In this document: in pieces, positions 1 to 9,207 of the stretch
Numbering within the stretch: position 1 is the first letter of the stretch
Layout: every line of letters starts with the position of its first letter
Origin: DMER64 sp964554535
GTDB taxonomy: Bacteria; Bacteroidota; Bacteroidia; Bacteroidales; UBA932
DNA: 64,000 bases
Direction: 5' to 3'
Assembly: GCA_964554535.1 (NCBI GenBank)
Contig: CAZKPB010000001.1
Location: 1 to 64,000 of the forward strand
Notes under the pieces: generated by a model
Told to the model about the DNA's origin: nothing
Seen by the model: the letters and a program-made list of their open reading frames with translations, nothing else
Databases searched by the model: none
Program-made: the position numbers and the translations under genes

Positions 1-43
1 GCTAAAAGGAGGGTTCGAGCGACAACCCGCAGCGAATGACAAT

Positions 44-1114
44 TCACAACGACCTTCGGTGCCGCCGGTGCTGCGCGGGGGCTGCTACCGCCGGTGCGGG
101 CAAATCCAGCATAGAAAACGTAAGGCGGCCACGGGAAAGAAAAAACCGCAGAATCACCCACCCGCGGTAGACCCCCCAGACAGGACGCTTACACAGAGTG
201 GCAGGCGTCCGTTGCAGCGAGCCACGCCCACTGAAAAACGCCCGGTGCGCCTGTCCCACCGCCTGCGCATAAGACCACTTCCCCTGGAGAAGGTATACCA
301 CACCGGAAAGACAGTCAATTCCCAGACGCAACGCCAGCAAAGTCACACAACGCTTCCGGGGCAGATTCTTGTACAACATATACAGATTGTTGCGGTAATT
401 GAAAAACAACTTCCTGGGCGAATTGTTGGGCAGCGTCCCACCTCCCACGTGCCATACTACGGCCCGGGGAATACACCATACCTGATACCCGTTCAACTGC
501 AACCTCCAACAAAAATCAATCTCTTCCATATGCGCAAAAAACGCCTCATCCAACCCGCCCAGCCGATGATACACCTCCGAGCGCACCATCAGACAGGCCC
601 CGCTGGCCCAGAACACCGGTACCTCAGCGTCATACTGCCCGTGGTCCTCTTCTATCCTGGAAAGAATACGTCCGCGGCAAAAAGGGAAACCCAACCGGTC
701 AATAAACCCTCCACACGCCCCGGCATACTCAAACTGTCGGGGATGAGCCAGAGAAAGCATCTTGGGCATACAGGCCCCCATCTGCGGATTCTCCTCCATA
801 GCCTCGAGCAGCGGCTCCAACCAGCCTTCACCGACCTCCACATCTGAATTCAACAACACATAATACGCCGCTCCCACCTGCCGCAACGCCTTGTTATACC
901 CTCCGGTAAATCCGTAGTTTTTATCAAACGCCAGCACTTGCAACGTAGGATACTTCTCCCGCAAAAACTCAAGAGATCCATCCGAAGAAGCATTGTCGGC
1001 TATCACAACGCGAGCCGCCGGAGAAAGCGTACGCGCCAGCAGAATCGGCAGAAAACGTTCCAGAAAATGCTTCCCGTTCCAGTTTAAAATAACTATAGCC
1101 ACTTTCACCTGCAT
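44..1114 (-). CDS. Glycosyltransferase family 2 (rhamnosyltransferase-like)
   Basis: Seen: a 356-residue GT-A type protein. The N-terminal strand and NWNG (res. 11-14) are followed by DNASSDGS (40-47), the NSDVE metal/nucleotide motif (89-93), and a central EEIDFCWR block (197-204) with WH at 221-222, as in WbbL/rhamnosyltransferase-like GT2 enzymes. Family knowledge: these transfer a sugar from a nucleotide donor to a cell-surface glycan at the cytoplasmic face of the inner membrane. The C-terminus is unusually arginine-rich (last 15 residues) and has no clear membrane helix. It is divergent from the U32 gene. A TACATTTG element ends four bases before the ATG. Donor and acceptor cannot be told from sequence; LPS or another surface glycan is an inference. 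Confidence 0.88.
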   Translation of the reverse strand: MQVKVAIVILNWNGKHFLERFLPILLARTLSPAARVVIADNASSDGSLEFLREKYPTLQVLAFDKNYGFTGGYNKALRQVGAAYYVLLNSDVEVGEGWLEPLLEAMEENPQMGACMPKMLSLAHPRQFEYAGACGGFIDRLGFPFCRGRILSRIEEDHGQYDAEVPVFWASGACLMVRSEVYHRLGGLDEAFFAHMEEIDFCWRLQLNGYQVWCIPRAVVWHVGGGTLPNNSPRKLFFNYRNNLYMLYKNLPRKRCVTLLALRLGIDCLSGVVYLLQGKWSYAQAVGQAHRAFFSGRGSLQRTPATLCKRPVWGVYRGWVILRFFLSRGRLTFSMLDLPAPAVAAPAQHRRHRRSL

Positions 1115-1118
1115 AACA

Positions 1119-1126
1119 CAAATGTA
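1119..1126 (-). promoter_or_regulatory. Bacteroidota -7 element for glycosyltransferase gene
   Basis: TACATTTG read on the minus strand matches TAnnTTTG. Only four bases separate it from the ATG at 1114, so the transcript would begin at or next to the start codon. No clear TTTG sits at the expected -33 distance. Confidence 0.5.
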
Positions 1127-1149
1127 CGGGTTTTTCTTAATTTCGCGGA

Positions 1150-2976
1150 ATGATTCCCATTGAATTACTATCCCCCGCCAAGGACAAAGAGTGTGCCCTG
1201 GAGGCCCTGCGCCATGGAGCCGACGCCGTGTATATGGGTGCCACCCGCTTCGGAGCCCGTGCCGCCGCCGAAAACTCGCTGCAAGACATAGAGACCGTAG
1301 CGCGCTATGCCCACCTGTATGGGGCCAAGGTCTACATTACCCTAAACACCCTTCTGACCCCGGCCGAGGCCCTGGAAGCGGCCGCCTTGAGCCATGACCT
1401 GCAACACGCCGGAGTCGACGCCCTCATTGTGCAGGACCCCCAACTGATGGCCTTGCGCCGCCAGGGCATCCTGGCCCCCCTTACCCTCCACGCCAGCACC
1501 CAAATGGACAACCGCACCCCGGAACAGGTCTACTACCTGGAAAAAGCCGGCTACGGGCAGGTAGTCCTGGCCCGGGAACTCAACCCGGATCAAATTGCCC
1601 GGATTAGACAAGCCACCACCGTTCCGCTGGAAGTCTTTGTGCACGGTGCCCTGTGCGTCAGCTACAGCGGCCGGTGCCAGCTGAGCGAGGCGGCCTGCGG
1701 CCGCAGCGCCAACCGCGGGGAATGTGCCCAATACTGCCGTCTGCCCTACAACCTGGAAGACGCCGACGGCAAAGTGCTCCTGCGCGGACAGCACTTGCTC
1801 TCGCTCAAGGATATGGACCGTAGCGCGTCCCTCCAGACCCTCATAGAAGCCGGAGTCAGCTCCTTCAAAATTGAAGGCCGCCTCAAGGACGTGGGCTACG
1901 TCAAAAACGTTACGGCTTACTACCGTCAAAAGATAGATCAGGTACTTGACCGTATGGCGGGTGCTCCCTGCAAGGCCTCGTACGGCACCTGTCGATACAC
2001 CTTTACTCCGGACCCGCAACAGACCTTCCACCGTAGCGGCACCCCCTACTTTCCCGCGGCCGACAACCGTTTTGCCGTGGCCGTCCACCAGTGGGAAACC
2101 CCAAAATCCACCGGAGAATACATAGGCACCCTGCGCCGTCTTGTCAGTGGAGGCTTTGAAGTGGACACCACCGCCACACTGCACAACGGCGACGGTCTGT
2201 GCTTTGTTAACAGCAGGGGACAATTTGAGGGCCTGCGACTCAACTCGGCCAAAGGAAACCGCGTGTATCCGGCCCGGTGGAGCCGAGGCACCGACACCGC
2301 CCGCCTAAGGGAAGGAATGGCGCTTTGGCGCAATGCCAACGCTGCTTTTGACAAGCAGCTGCAAGGCGTCACTGCGCGACGCACCCTGGCGGTGGACGTG
2401 CATGTGACTGCCCGGGCGCAAGCTGTTTTTACCGACCAGCGGGGGGTCAGCGTCACGGTGGCCCTTTGCCCGGACGGACCACGGGTACCGGCCAAAAACC
2501 AGGTACAGTTGCGCGAAGCACTGCTGGTAAATCTCGGCAAGTTGGGAGACACTCCGTTTCAGTTGCGGCAACTGACCTTTGACAAGGATTTTGACACATT
2601 TGTGCCCGTGTCGCTGATGGCGGCGGCGCGGCGACAAGCGGTGGAAGTGCTCGAAAAAACGCCCTTTCCGGCGCCGGAACCTATAACCAACGACCAAAAG
2701 GAGCCGACGCCGGAAGAGGCTCTGCCGTCGCCCCCCACAACTCCTCCCGCGTATCCGGCAGACCTGCGCGCCCCGCTGATGGTCTGCAAATACTGCCTGC
2801 GTCACGCGCTGGGGTACTGTCCCAAAGGGCCCCAGACGGCCGCCAAAGACAGCCTGTCCCCGGCCCCCAAAAACATTCCCCCCTTCAAGGAGCCGCTGTA
2901 TCTTGTCACGGGCGAACACCGTTTCCGCCTGCAGTTTGACTGCGTCCGGTGCCAAATGCTGGTTTTATTCCCTTAA
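1150..2976 (+). CDS. U32 family protein, RlhA/TrhP-like (tRNA/rRNA hydroxylation or peptidase family)
   Basis: Seen: 608 residues opening with ELLSPAKD (5-12), with the U32 signature at 161-179 (EVFVHGALC, then GRCQLS). Conserved cysteines lie at 169, 176, 183, 192 and 196. A C-terminal region around 395-500 resembles DUF3656, and a late cysteine group (CKYC ... CVRC) lies near the end. Family knowledge: long U32 proteins with DUF3656 include E. coli RlhA, needed for 23S rRNA C2501 hydroxylation; shorter relatives act in tRNA hydroxylation, and some are called collagenase-like peptidases. Inference: an RNA-modification role is more likely than proteolysis. An imperfect -7 (TAATTTCG, 1138-1145) lies four bases before the ATG. 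The next gene starts 26 bases downstream from its own promoter. Confidence 0.85.
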   Translation: MIPIELLSPAKDKECALEALRHGADAVYMGATRFGARAAAENSLQDIETVARYAHLYGAKVYITLNTLLTPAEALEAAALSHDLQHAGVDALIVQDPQLMALRRQGILAPLTLHASTQMDNRTPEQVYYLEKAGYGQVVLARELNPDQIARIRQATTVPLEVFVHGALCVSYSGRCQLSEAACGRSANRGECAQYCRLPYNLEDADGKVLLRGQHLLSLKDMDRSASLQTLIEAGVSSFKIEGRLKDVGYVKNVTAYYRQKIDQVLDRMAGAPCKASYGTCRYTFTPDPQQTFHRSGTPYFPAADNRFAVAVHQWETPKSTGEYIGTLRRLVSGGFEVDTTATLHNGDGLCFVNSRGQFEGLRLNSAKGNRVYPARWSRGTDTARLREGMALWRNANAAFDKQLQGVTARRTLAVDVHVTARAQAVFTDQRGVSVTVALCPDGPRVPAKNQVQLREALLVNLGKLGDTPFQLRQLTFDKDFDTFVPVSLMAAARRQAVEVLEKTPFPAPEPITNDQKEPTPEEALPSPPTTPPAYPADLRAPLMVCKYCLRHALGYCPKGPQTAAKDSLSPAPKNIPPFKEPLYLVTGEHRFRLQFDCVRCQMLVLFP

Positions 2977-2988
2977 TTTTTATTTTAT

Positions 2989-2996
2989 TATATTTG
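2989..2996 (+). promoter_or_regulatory. -7 element for response regulator/kinase operon
   Basis: TATATTTG matches TAnnTTTG. It lies between the U32 stop and the regulator ATG at 3003, with six bases to the start codon, implying a very short or absent 5' leader. Confidence 0.5.
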
Positions 2997-3002
2997 CCGA
3001 TT

Positions 3003-4382
3003 ATGGCAAAAGAAGGAACTCTACTGGTTGTTGACGACAACAAAGGCATTCTGACCGCCGTCAGTCTGTTGCTGGGACAATACTTTGCAAAAGTAATCAC
3101 CCTATCCACCCCAAACCTTATTCACAACACCCTGCGGGAAAACCCGGTGGATGTGGTGCTGCTGGACATGAACTTTACCAGCGGCATCAACTCGGGCAAT
3201 GAAGGCCTTTACTGGCTCTCGCGCATCAAAAAAGAAGTGGACCCCACCATTCAGGTGGTGCTGTTTACCGCCTATGCAGACATTGACCTGGCCGTCAAGG
3301 GCATCAAGGAAGGGGCCGCTGACTTTGTGGTCAAACCCTGGGAAAACGACAAACTGATCACCTCGCTGCAGGGAGCCTACAACCTGCGCAACAACCGCAA
3401 GGAAGTGCAGCAACTCAAAGACATCAAGCGCGAGTTGGTCACCCGGCAGTCCAATATGTTCTGGGGCACCTCGGCCGTCATGCGCTCCCTGGAGGACACC
3501 ATCAACAAAGTGGCCGCCACGGACGCCACCATCCTCATTACCGGAGAGAACGGAACCGGCAAGGAAGTGTTGGCCACGGAAATTCACCTGCGCAGCCCCC
3601 GTAGCCAGGAAATAATGGTCCCCGTAGACATGGGAGCCATCACGGAAACGTTGTTTGAAAGCGAACTTTTTGGCCACGTAAAAGGTGCTTTTACCGATGC
3701 CAAGGCCGACCGCGCCGGCAAATTTGAAGTGGCCCACAAAGGCACTCTTTTTCTGGACGAGATAGGCAACCTTCCCCTGCACCTGCAGGCCAAGTTGCTG
3801 ACCGCCATCCAGACTTGCCAAGTGGTGCGGGTGGGCGGCAATATCCCCATCAAAACAGACATTCGCCTTATTTGCGCCACCAATCGGGACCTGCCCCAGA
3901 TGGCCCGCGACGGGTCGTTCCGGGAAGACCTGCTCTACCGCATCAACACTATACACATAGAACTCCCCGCCCTGCGTCAGCGCAAAGAAGACATTGTGCC
4001 GCTGGCCCGGATGTTCCTGGACCGCTACGCCGCCAAATACCACAAAGAGGGACTCACCCTGACCGCCAGCGCCTGTACCCGCCTGAGCGAATACCCATGG
4101 CCCGGCAACATCCGCGAACTGCAACACACTATGGAGAAAGCCGTCATAATGGCCGATGGGAGCACCATCACCCCTTCGTCGCTGTCCCTTTCCAGCACCC
4201 CGGTGGCCCCGGCCGGACAAGCGGCCGCACAAGCAGCCCGGGCACAAACCCTAGAAGAAATGGAACGCGAACTCATACGCCAGGCCATGCAGCGCCACGA
4301 GGGCAATATGTCTGCCGTGGCGGAACAATTGGGCATCACCCGCCAGACCCTGTACAACCGCCTGAAAAAATTCGGCCTTTAA
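3003..4382 (+). CDS. Sigma-54-dependent response regulator (NtrC/ZraR family)
   Basis: Seen: 459 residues from the ATG at 3003; an in-frame ATG at 2949 lies inside the U32 gene and would add a non-conserved hydrophobic leader, so it was rejected. The receiver domain has D11/D12, phospho-acceptor D55 and K111. The AAA+ domain has Walker A GENGTGKE (181-188), GAFTDA (228-233) where most relatives have GAFTGA, and Walker B at about 247-254. It ends with a Fis-type helix-turn-helix (about 417-457). Family knowledge: phosphorylated regulators of this class remodel sigma-54 RNA polymerase. The histidine kinase follows one base later, so they form one two-component operon. The regulon is unknown; no convincing -24/-12 promoter was seen in the window. 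Confidence 0.93.
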   Translation: MAKEGTLLVVDDNKGILTAVSLLLGQYFAKVITLSTPNLIHNTLRENPVDVVLLDMNFTSGINSGNEGLYWLSRIKKEVDPTIQVVLFTAYADIDLAVKGIKEGAADFVVKPWENDKLITSLQGAYNLRNNRKEVQQLKDIKRELVTRQSNMFWGTSAVMRSLEDTINKVAATDATILITGENGTGKEVLATEIHLRSPRSQEIMVPVDMGAITETLFESELFGHVKGAFTDAKADRAGKFEVAHKGTLFLDEIGNLPLHLQAKLLTAIQTCQVVRVGGNIPIKTDIRLICATNRDLPQMARDGSFREDLLYRINTIHIELPALRQRKEDIVPLARMFLDRYAAKYHKEGLTLTASACTRLSEYPWPGNIRELQHTMEKAVIMADGSTITPSSLSLSSTPVAPAGQAAAQAARAQTLEEMERELIRQAMQRHEGNMSAVAEQLGITRQTLYNRLKKFGL

Positions 4383-4383
4383 T

Positions 4384-5742
4384 ATGAAGCGCGGAGACAG
4401 CACTTACTTTATCATGTGCCTGCCCTTGCTGGTGGTGGCCTCGGGCTACTGCGGCTGGCTGTTCCATCAGGAACGTTTTTTGTCGGGCTGTCTGTTGCTG
4501 TTGCTGGTACTGGTGTTGCTTATCTCCTGCATCCGGCTGTTCTACAGCGCACGCAAAAAGACCAGCTTTATGTTCAACGCACTGGAGAACAACGACTTTA
4601 CCTTCCGATTTCAGGAAGATTTCCGCAGCAATGCGGACCGTATGTTCAACAGCACCCTCAACCGCATTAAGGACATCTTGGCCAAAGCCAAGATAGATGC
4701 GGTAGAACGGGAAAAATACTATGAGTTGATTATGAACTGTGTAGACACTGCCATTGTGGTCATTGACCCTATGGGACGCGTCTACCAGACCAACAACGAG
4801 GCCTTGCGTCTGCTGGGCGTGCCCACCCTTACGCATATTTCCCAATTGCGCGTCCTGGGACAGAACGTGGTGGACACCTTGCAGCAATCCGCCCCGGGAG
4901 ACCGCTGCCAGTTGTCTTTCAACAACGAGCGGGGAACCGTGACCCTGGCCATTGCCGTATCCTCAATGAAGCTGAGCGACAAGGACCTGCGCATTATTGC
5001 CGCCAACGACATCAATTCCTCGTTGGATGAGAAAGAAATTGAATCGTGGAGCCGCCTTATCCGCGTACTCACCCACGAGATTATGAACTCCATCACCCCC
5101 ATCACTTCCTTGAGCGACACCCTGCTCAAAATCAACGAGGGCGCCAGCGGCAACGAGCAGATATCCCAGGGGCTGGAAGTGATAGGCAGCACCTCACGCA
5201 GTCTGATAGCCTTTGTGGATTCTTACCGCCGGCTCACCCGCATACCCACCCCGCAAAAGCATCCGTTCTATCTGAAGCCGTTCCTGGAGCGCCAGATGAA
5301 ACTGGTTTTGGGAGACAACGGAGCACAGATTCATTATTCCCTTACCATGTCCGATGACGAACTGCTGCTCTACGGAGATGAAGATCTGTTGGGGCAGGTG
5401 GTGATTAACCTTATTAAAAACGGGATGCAGGCGGCCGTGACACACGCCGGGCTGCCCGGTCCCGACAGCGCGGCGGCAGGGGCCCCGGAAAACACAAGCG
5501 CCACCCTGAGCGTCCACGCCTACACCAACGCCTCGCAGGAAATACTTGTTGAAATCTCGGACAACGGAGGCGGCATTCCTCCGGAAATCGTACAGAATAT
5601 GTTTGTCCCCTTCTTCACCACCAAGGACGGCGGGTCGGGCATTGGACTGAGCCTGTCGCGCCAGATTATGCGGTTGCACAACGCCACGTTGCAACTCACC
5701 TGCAACACCCCCACGCGCACCACCTTCACCCTCTGTTTCTAA
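4384..5742 (+). CDS. Sensor histidine kinase, partner of the preceding regulator
   Basis: Seen: 452 residues. Two membrane helices (about 10-28 and 33-52) are separated by only a few residues, so there is almost no periplasmic sensor. Then come a HAMP-like linker, a PAS-like domain (about 110-210), the H box with H231 (LTHEIMNS), N box NLIKNGMQA (342-350), G1 box DNGGGI (393-398) and a GGSGIGLSLS segment (416-425). An Ala/Gly/Pro-rich insert (about 355-375) lies between the N and G1 boxes. Family knowledge: NtrB/NtrY-like kinases autophosphorylate and pass phosphate to NtrC-type regulators. Inference: the signal is cytoplasmic or membrane-borne and read by the PAS domain. It converges with, and overlaps by four bases, the EamA gene. 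Confidence 0.92.
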   Translation: MKRGDSTYFIMCLPLLVVASGYCGWLFHQERFLSGCLLLLLVLVLLISCIRLFYSARKKTSFMFNALENNDFTFRFQEDFRSNADRMFNSTLNRIKDILAKAKIDAVEREKYYELIMNCVDTAIVVIDPMGRVYQTNNEALRLLGVPTLTHISQLRVLGQNVVDTLQQSAPGDRCQLSFNNERGTVTLAIAVSSMKLSDKDLRIIAANDINSSLDEKEIESWSRLIRVLTHEIMNSITPITSLSDTLLKINEGASGNEQISQGLEVIGSTSRSLIAFVDSYRRLTRIPTPQKHPFYLKPFLERQMKLVLGDNGAQIHYSLTMSDDELLLYGDEDLLGQVVINLIKNGMQAAVTHAGLPGPDSAAAGAPENTSATLSVHAYTNASQEILVEISDNGGGIPPEIVQNMFVPFFTTKDGGSGIGLSLSRQIMRLHNATLQLTCNTPTRTTFTLCF

Positions 5743-6653
5743 CGCTTGCTACGGGCCAGCAGCACACCCGCCACAATCAGTGCCAGCCCTACGGGCGTAG
5801 TGGCATAGATGGGTTCTTTCAATATAAAGTGAATAAGAATCAGAGACAAAAACGGGAACACATAGATCAGCGAACTGACCACCGCCGTATTCCGCGCGCT
5901 GCGCAGGGCATTGAGCCATAGAATAAAGGGAACGGCCATTTCAAAAAACCCCACATACACCCCGCACCACAAGGCTTTTGGCGGCATGGTAGCCAAAAGG
6001 GAACCTGACCCGGAGAACGTCAGGTAGAGGATTATATACAGTGTGGCAAACAGAAAATTCAGACACATGGCGCTGACTCCGGGCAGCGACGACCGCATAT
6101 TCAGAAGAAAATACAGCGCCCAAAGAATGGCACTCACTGCCGCCAGCGCCACCCCCAGGGGGTGTTGCAACCGACCCGAGGCCAAAGAGCCGAAATCACC
6201 CTGGGTGGCAATAACCAGCGCGCCCGCAAAACTGACCCCCATGCCCAGCAACGCCACCCATCCTATGCGCTGGCCCAGGATGGGAATAGACAGCAACACC
6301 AGCAACACCGGCCATATCACATTGAGCGACTGGGCCACCTGAGCCGGCAGCAGGCTGTAGGCCTTAAACAAAATCAAATAATACAAAAAGGGATTTATAA
6401 ATCCCAGAAGGGCTGCCCGGACCCAGGTCCCGGAAGGCAAAGCGCGTAACGTACGCCTTACCGAAACGGTCCCGTCTTTGAGGCCCCACCACAGCCAAAG
6501 TCCTGCCGTAGCGGTAAGGGTGGAAACAAAAAGCAATCCTGCGGGTGAGGTGAATGCCAGCGCCCATTTGAACGCTATGGCCACCGTTGCCCAGCACAGG
6601 ATTGCTCCGGTTGCAAAAAGGGTGGACTTTATCTGGCTACCCTCTCCAGCCAT
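5739..6653 (-). CDS. DMT superfamily transporter, EamA type
   Basis: Seen: 304 residues, about ten hydrophobic helices in two similar halves. The N-terminal half has the pattern ATGAILCWATVAIAFKWAL, and the end is a short basic KR tail. Family knowledge: EamA proteins of the drug/metabolite transporter superfamily are inner-membrane exporters of amino acids or small metabolites. The start at 6653 overlaps the end of the POT transporter by 25 bases, consistent with translational coupling in one transcript; no closer ATG gives a better start. It overlaps the kinase gene tail to tail by four bases, leaving no room for a terminator. Substrate unknown. Confidence 0.88.
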   Translation of the reverse strand: MAGEGSQIKSTLFATGAILCWATVAIAFKWALAFTSPAGLLFVSTLTATAGLWLWWGLKDGTVSVRRTLRALPSGTWVRAALLGFINPFLYYLILFKAYSLLPAQVAQSLNVIWPVLLVLLSIPILGQRIGWVALLGMGVSFAGALVIATQGDFGSLASGRLQHPLGVALAAVSAILWALYFLLNMRSSLPGVSAMCLNFLFATLYIILYLTFSGSGSLLATMPPKALWCGVYVGFFEMAVPFILWLNALRSARNTAVVSSLIYVFPFLSLILIHFILKEPIYATTPVGLALIVAGVLLARSKR

Positions 6654-8188
6654 TTAACCATTGAGAGCATTACGATCATTGACATTCCGGTAGCTCCCAC
6701 AAATACCAGCCAGCAGGCCCAGATGGGAACCTGGGTATACAGCAGTCCTCCAATAAACAGCAACGAGTTGCCCACCGCCGTGGCGGCCAGCCAGCAACCC
6801 TGCATGACACCCTGAAGGTGCGGGGGGGCCACCTTGGATACAAACGACAGGCCCAGCGGGCTGATAAACAGTTCGGCCACGGTCAGTATAAAATACAATC
6901 CAATCATCACAAACGGCGTTACGCGAATGGCAGCCGCCTGATCCGCACTCATACCGGCAAGTGCTGTCTTGGAAGGCAGTGCTAAAGTGAACACCGTCAG
7001 AAAAACGTAAGCCGCAGCGGCAATACCCATACCAATGGCAATCTTTCTGGGAGTGGACGGTTCTCTGTTTTTCTTCTTCATATTGCCAAAGAACCACATG
7101 ATAAGCGGGGTGAGGACCACTACAAAGAAAGGATTCACACACTGGAAAATTTCCGCGCCCTTGATGGAGGTAAAGCCAAGGTTTATGTCAATGACATCCA
7201 GATTCACATAGTCTCTGGCAAAATAAGTCAGCGAATAACCGTTCTGATGGAAAGAAAGCCAGAAGAAAATAACGACGCCAAACACGGCAAACAGCGCATA
7301 GATGCGTTGTCTGATTTCCGTAGCCGACATAGTAATCTCTTCTTTGGTAGCCTTGGCGACTTCCCCTTTTACCACTTCTTTGTGAGCGGGATCCGGGAAG
7401 CGTTTTTTGTTGGCCAGATAGATAACCAGAGAGATGAGCATGGCAAAGATAGCCGCCACAAACGCATACTGAAAGCCGCGGTTGAACACGTCCAGGTAAC
7501 TGTTTGCAAACTGTCCCATATCCGTTACGGGCTGTCCGTTCAACGACACCTGTGCGGCAAGAGTCTGCAGGTTTTCCCACCTTTGGGCCGCCATTCCGCT
7601 GCCTTCACGCAGGTATTCGTGGCAAAGTTCGGGCAGTCCCGCATTGTAGTCAAAAGCGTTGGCCTTGAGCCACCAGTTGCGCACTCCAATGGCAATCCAG
7701 GGGGCAAAGAACCCGCCGATATTAATGAACATATAGAAAATCTGGAAGCCCGAGTCCCTATGAGAGGCGTACTTGGGATTGTCATACATCTGCCCGACCA
7801 GCGCCTGCAGGTTCCCCTTGAAAAGGCCGTTCCCAAAAGCAATTACCAACAGTCCCGCACAGGTGAGCGTCAGATACAGCGCCATATTGGGTACCGGAGT
7901 GGGGGTGGGGATGGAAAGAATCAGATACCCTGCCGCCATAACAATAAGGCCGGCCAGAATAGTGCCTTTATAGTTTTTGCTCTTGTCCGCAATCAGACCG
8001 CCCACCAGCGCCAATACATAAATCAACGCATAGAATGCGGAAAAGATGTATCCGGTGGTAGTCTCGTTCAATCCAAATTTTGCAGAAATAAATAGTGTAA
8101 GCACCGCCATCATTATATAGAAGCCAAAGCGTTCTCCCATATTTGCCAATGCGGCAGCAATCAATCCTTTAGGTTGTCCTTTAAACAT
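6629..8188 (-). CDS. POT family proton-coupled peptide transporter
   Basis: Seen: 519 residues with 12 or more helices. The first helix carries NMGERFGFY (16-24), the counterpart of the family ExxERFxYY motif. The first acidic residue of that motif is N16 here, while E19 and R20 are kept. A soluble loop rich in Lys/Glu lies around 265-290. Family knowledge: POT/PTR2 proteins import di- and tripeptides with protons, and the ExxER motif takes part in proton coupling. Inference: peptide uptake, possibly with altered proton coupling. A TAAATTTG promoter lies 29 bases upstream and is divergent with the acyltransferase promoter. Confidence 0.9.
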   Translation of the reverse strand: MFKGQPKGLIAAALANMGERFGFYIMMAVLTLFISAKFGLNETTTGYIFSAFYALIYVLALVGGLIADKSKNYKGTILAGLIVMAAGYLILSIPTPTPVPNMALYLTLTCAGLLVIAFGNGLFKGNLQALVGQMYDNPKYASHRDSGFQIFYMFINIGGFFAPWIAIGVRNWWLKANAFDYNAGLPELCHEYLREGSGMAAQRWENLQTLAAQVSLNGQPVTDMGQFANSYLDVFNRGFQYAFVAAIFAMLISLVIYLANKKRFPDPAHKEVVKGEVAKATKEEITMSATEIRQRIYALFAVFGVVIFFWLSFHQNGYSLTYFARDYVNLDVIDINLGFTSIKGAEIFQCVNPFFVVVLTPLIMWFFGNMKKKNREPSTPRKIAIGMGIAAAAYVFLTVFTLALPSKTALAGMSADQAAAIRVTPFVMIGLYFILTVAELFISPLGLSFVSKVAPPHLQGVMQGCWLAATAVGNSLLFIGGLLYTQVPIWACWLVFVGATGMSMIVMLSMVKWLERVAR

Positions 8189-8217
8189 AGTGGTTTTTTA
8201 AATTGGGTTATATCTTA

Positions 8218-8225
8218 CAAATTTA
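8218..8225 (-). promoter_or_regulatory. -7 element for POT transporter operon
   Basis: TAAATTTG on the minus strand, 29 bases before the ATG at 8188. It is 13 bases from the oppositely oriented -7 element at 8239-8246, so the two divergent promoters must share DNA. Confidence 0.5.
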
Positions 8226-8238
8226 GGATAATAATTGA

Positions 8239-8246
8239 TAACTTTG
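8239..8246 (+). promoter_or_regulatory. -7 element for acyltransferase/DUF4831/pepD genes
   Basis: TAACTTTG, seven bases before the ATG at 8254, implying a leader of only a few bases. Faces away from the POT transporter promoter. Confidence 0.5.
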
Positions 8247-8253
8247 CTATACT

Positions 8254-9186
8254 ATGAAAGCGTTCTTTACGCAAATAGGTTTCCTTGTCAGCTACGGCCT
8301 GCTCTACCTGCTGGGCCTCCTTCCCTTGCGTGTATTGTACGCCATGGCACGTCTTTTCATAGAATTTCCCCTGCGCCTTGCGGGGTACCGCCGCAATGTC
8401 ATCACCACAAACCTGGCCCGCTCGTTCCCCGAAAAAACCTACTCCCAGATCCTCGACCTGCAAAAAGCCGCCTACCGCCATATAGGACGCCTCACGGCCG
8501 AGGTTCTGCGTCTGCTGGGGGCCTCCCTGAAGGCCCGTCAACACTGCTTCTCCTTTCCGCCCAGCCCGTTCCTGCAGGAATGCCTGAAACAAAACCGATC
8601 GGTTATATTGGTCCTGGGCCACTACGGCAACTGGGAATACGCCCAGCTGGGCGGCTGCCCTCCCGCCACCACCTTTGGTTCCTACCCGCTGGAACAAGTA
8701 TCCATAACCTACAAACGCCAGCACTCCGGAGTAAGCGACCGCTTGATGTACGCCTTGCGCACCCGCAACAAAAGCGGCTTTAAAGTGATTGAAAGTCAGG
8801 ATTTTGCAAAACACATGTTTGCCCATCGCCACAACCCGCAACTCTATTGTCTGATTGCGGACCAGTGCCCGTTGCCGGGAACACGCTACAGCACCACCTT
8901 TCTGGGACAGCCCACCTTAATGATTGACGGTCCGGAAATTCTGGCCCGCCGCTTTGGTTGCGCCGTGGCCTATGCCGCCCTTGAACCGGACGGAGACGGC
9001 AAATACCGCGTCAAAACCGTCCCCATCTGCGCCCGCCCGGACGACCTGCCCGACGGAGAGATTACCCGCCGCTTTGCGCAATTACTGGAAGAAGACATCC
9101 GCCGCCAGCCGGAACAATGGCTCTGGAGCCACAAACGGTGGAAAAGACGTCCGCAGACGACCGGGCCCGATAATTGCACCGCATAA
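8254..9186 (+). CDS. Lysophospholipid/lipid A acyltransferase (LpxL/HtrB family)
   Basis: Seen: 310 residues, an N-terminal hydrophobic anchor (about 8-35), and the acyltransferase motif GHYGNWE with H123 and E128, the H-x4-D/E catalytic pair. A later block QCPLPGTRYSTTFLGQP corresponds to the second conserved region of the family. Family knowledge: LpxL/LpxM homologues add secondary acyl chains to Kdo2-lipid A at the inner face of the inner membrane. Inference: a secondary lipid A acyltransferase. DUF4831 follows after 21 bases in the same direction. Other outer-membrane genes in the window (LpxH-like, LptF/G permeases, OstA-like) support an LPS-making cell. Confidence 0.88.
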   Translation: MKAFFTQIGFLVSYGLLYLLGLLPLRVLYAMARLFIEFPLRLAGYRRNVITTNLARSFPEKTYSQILDLQKAAYRHIGRLTAEVLRLLGASLKARQHCFSFPPSPFLQECLKQNRSVILVLGHYGNWEYAQLGGCPPATTFGSYPLEQVSITYKRQHSGVSDRLMYALRTRNKSGFKVIESQDFAKHMFAHRHNPQLYCLIADQCPLPGTRYSTTFLGQPTLMIDGPEILARRFGCAVAYAALEPDGDGKYRVKTVPICARPDDLPDGEITRRFAQLLEEDIRRQPEQWLWSHKRWKRRPQTTGPDNCTA

Positions 9187-9207
9187 CACACATCAAAATA
9201 TTCCGCC

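Noticed and set aside
1..43. Possible start of another gene left of the glycosyltransferase
   Set aside because: No ATG and only 14 codons available before the window edge; nothing can be supported.
3102..4247. Open frame of 381 codons opposite the response regulator
   Set aside because: Low-complexity Gly/His/Val-rich translation typical of antisense frames; the sense frame holds a full NtrC-type protein.
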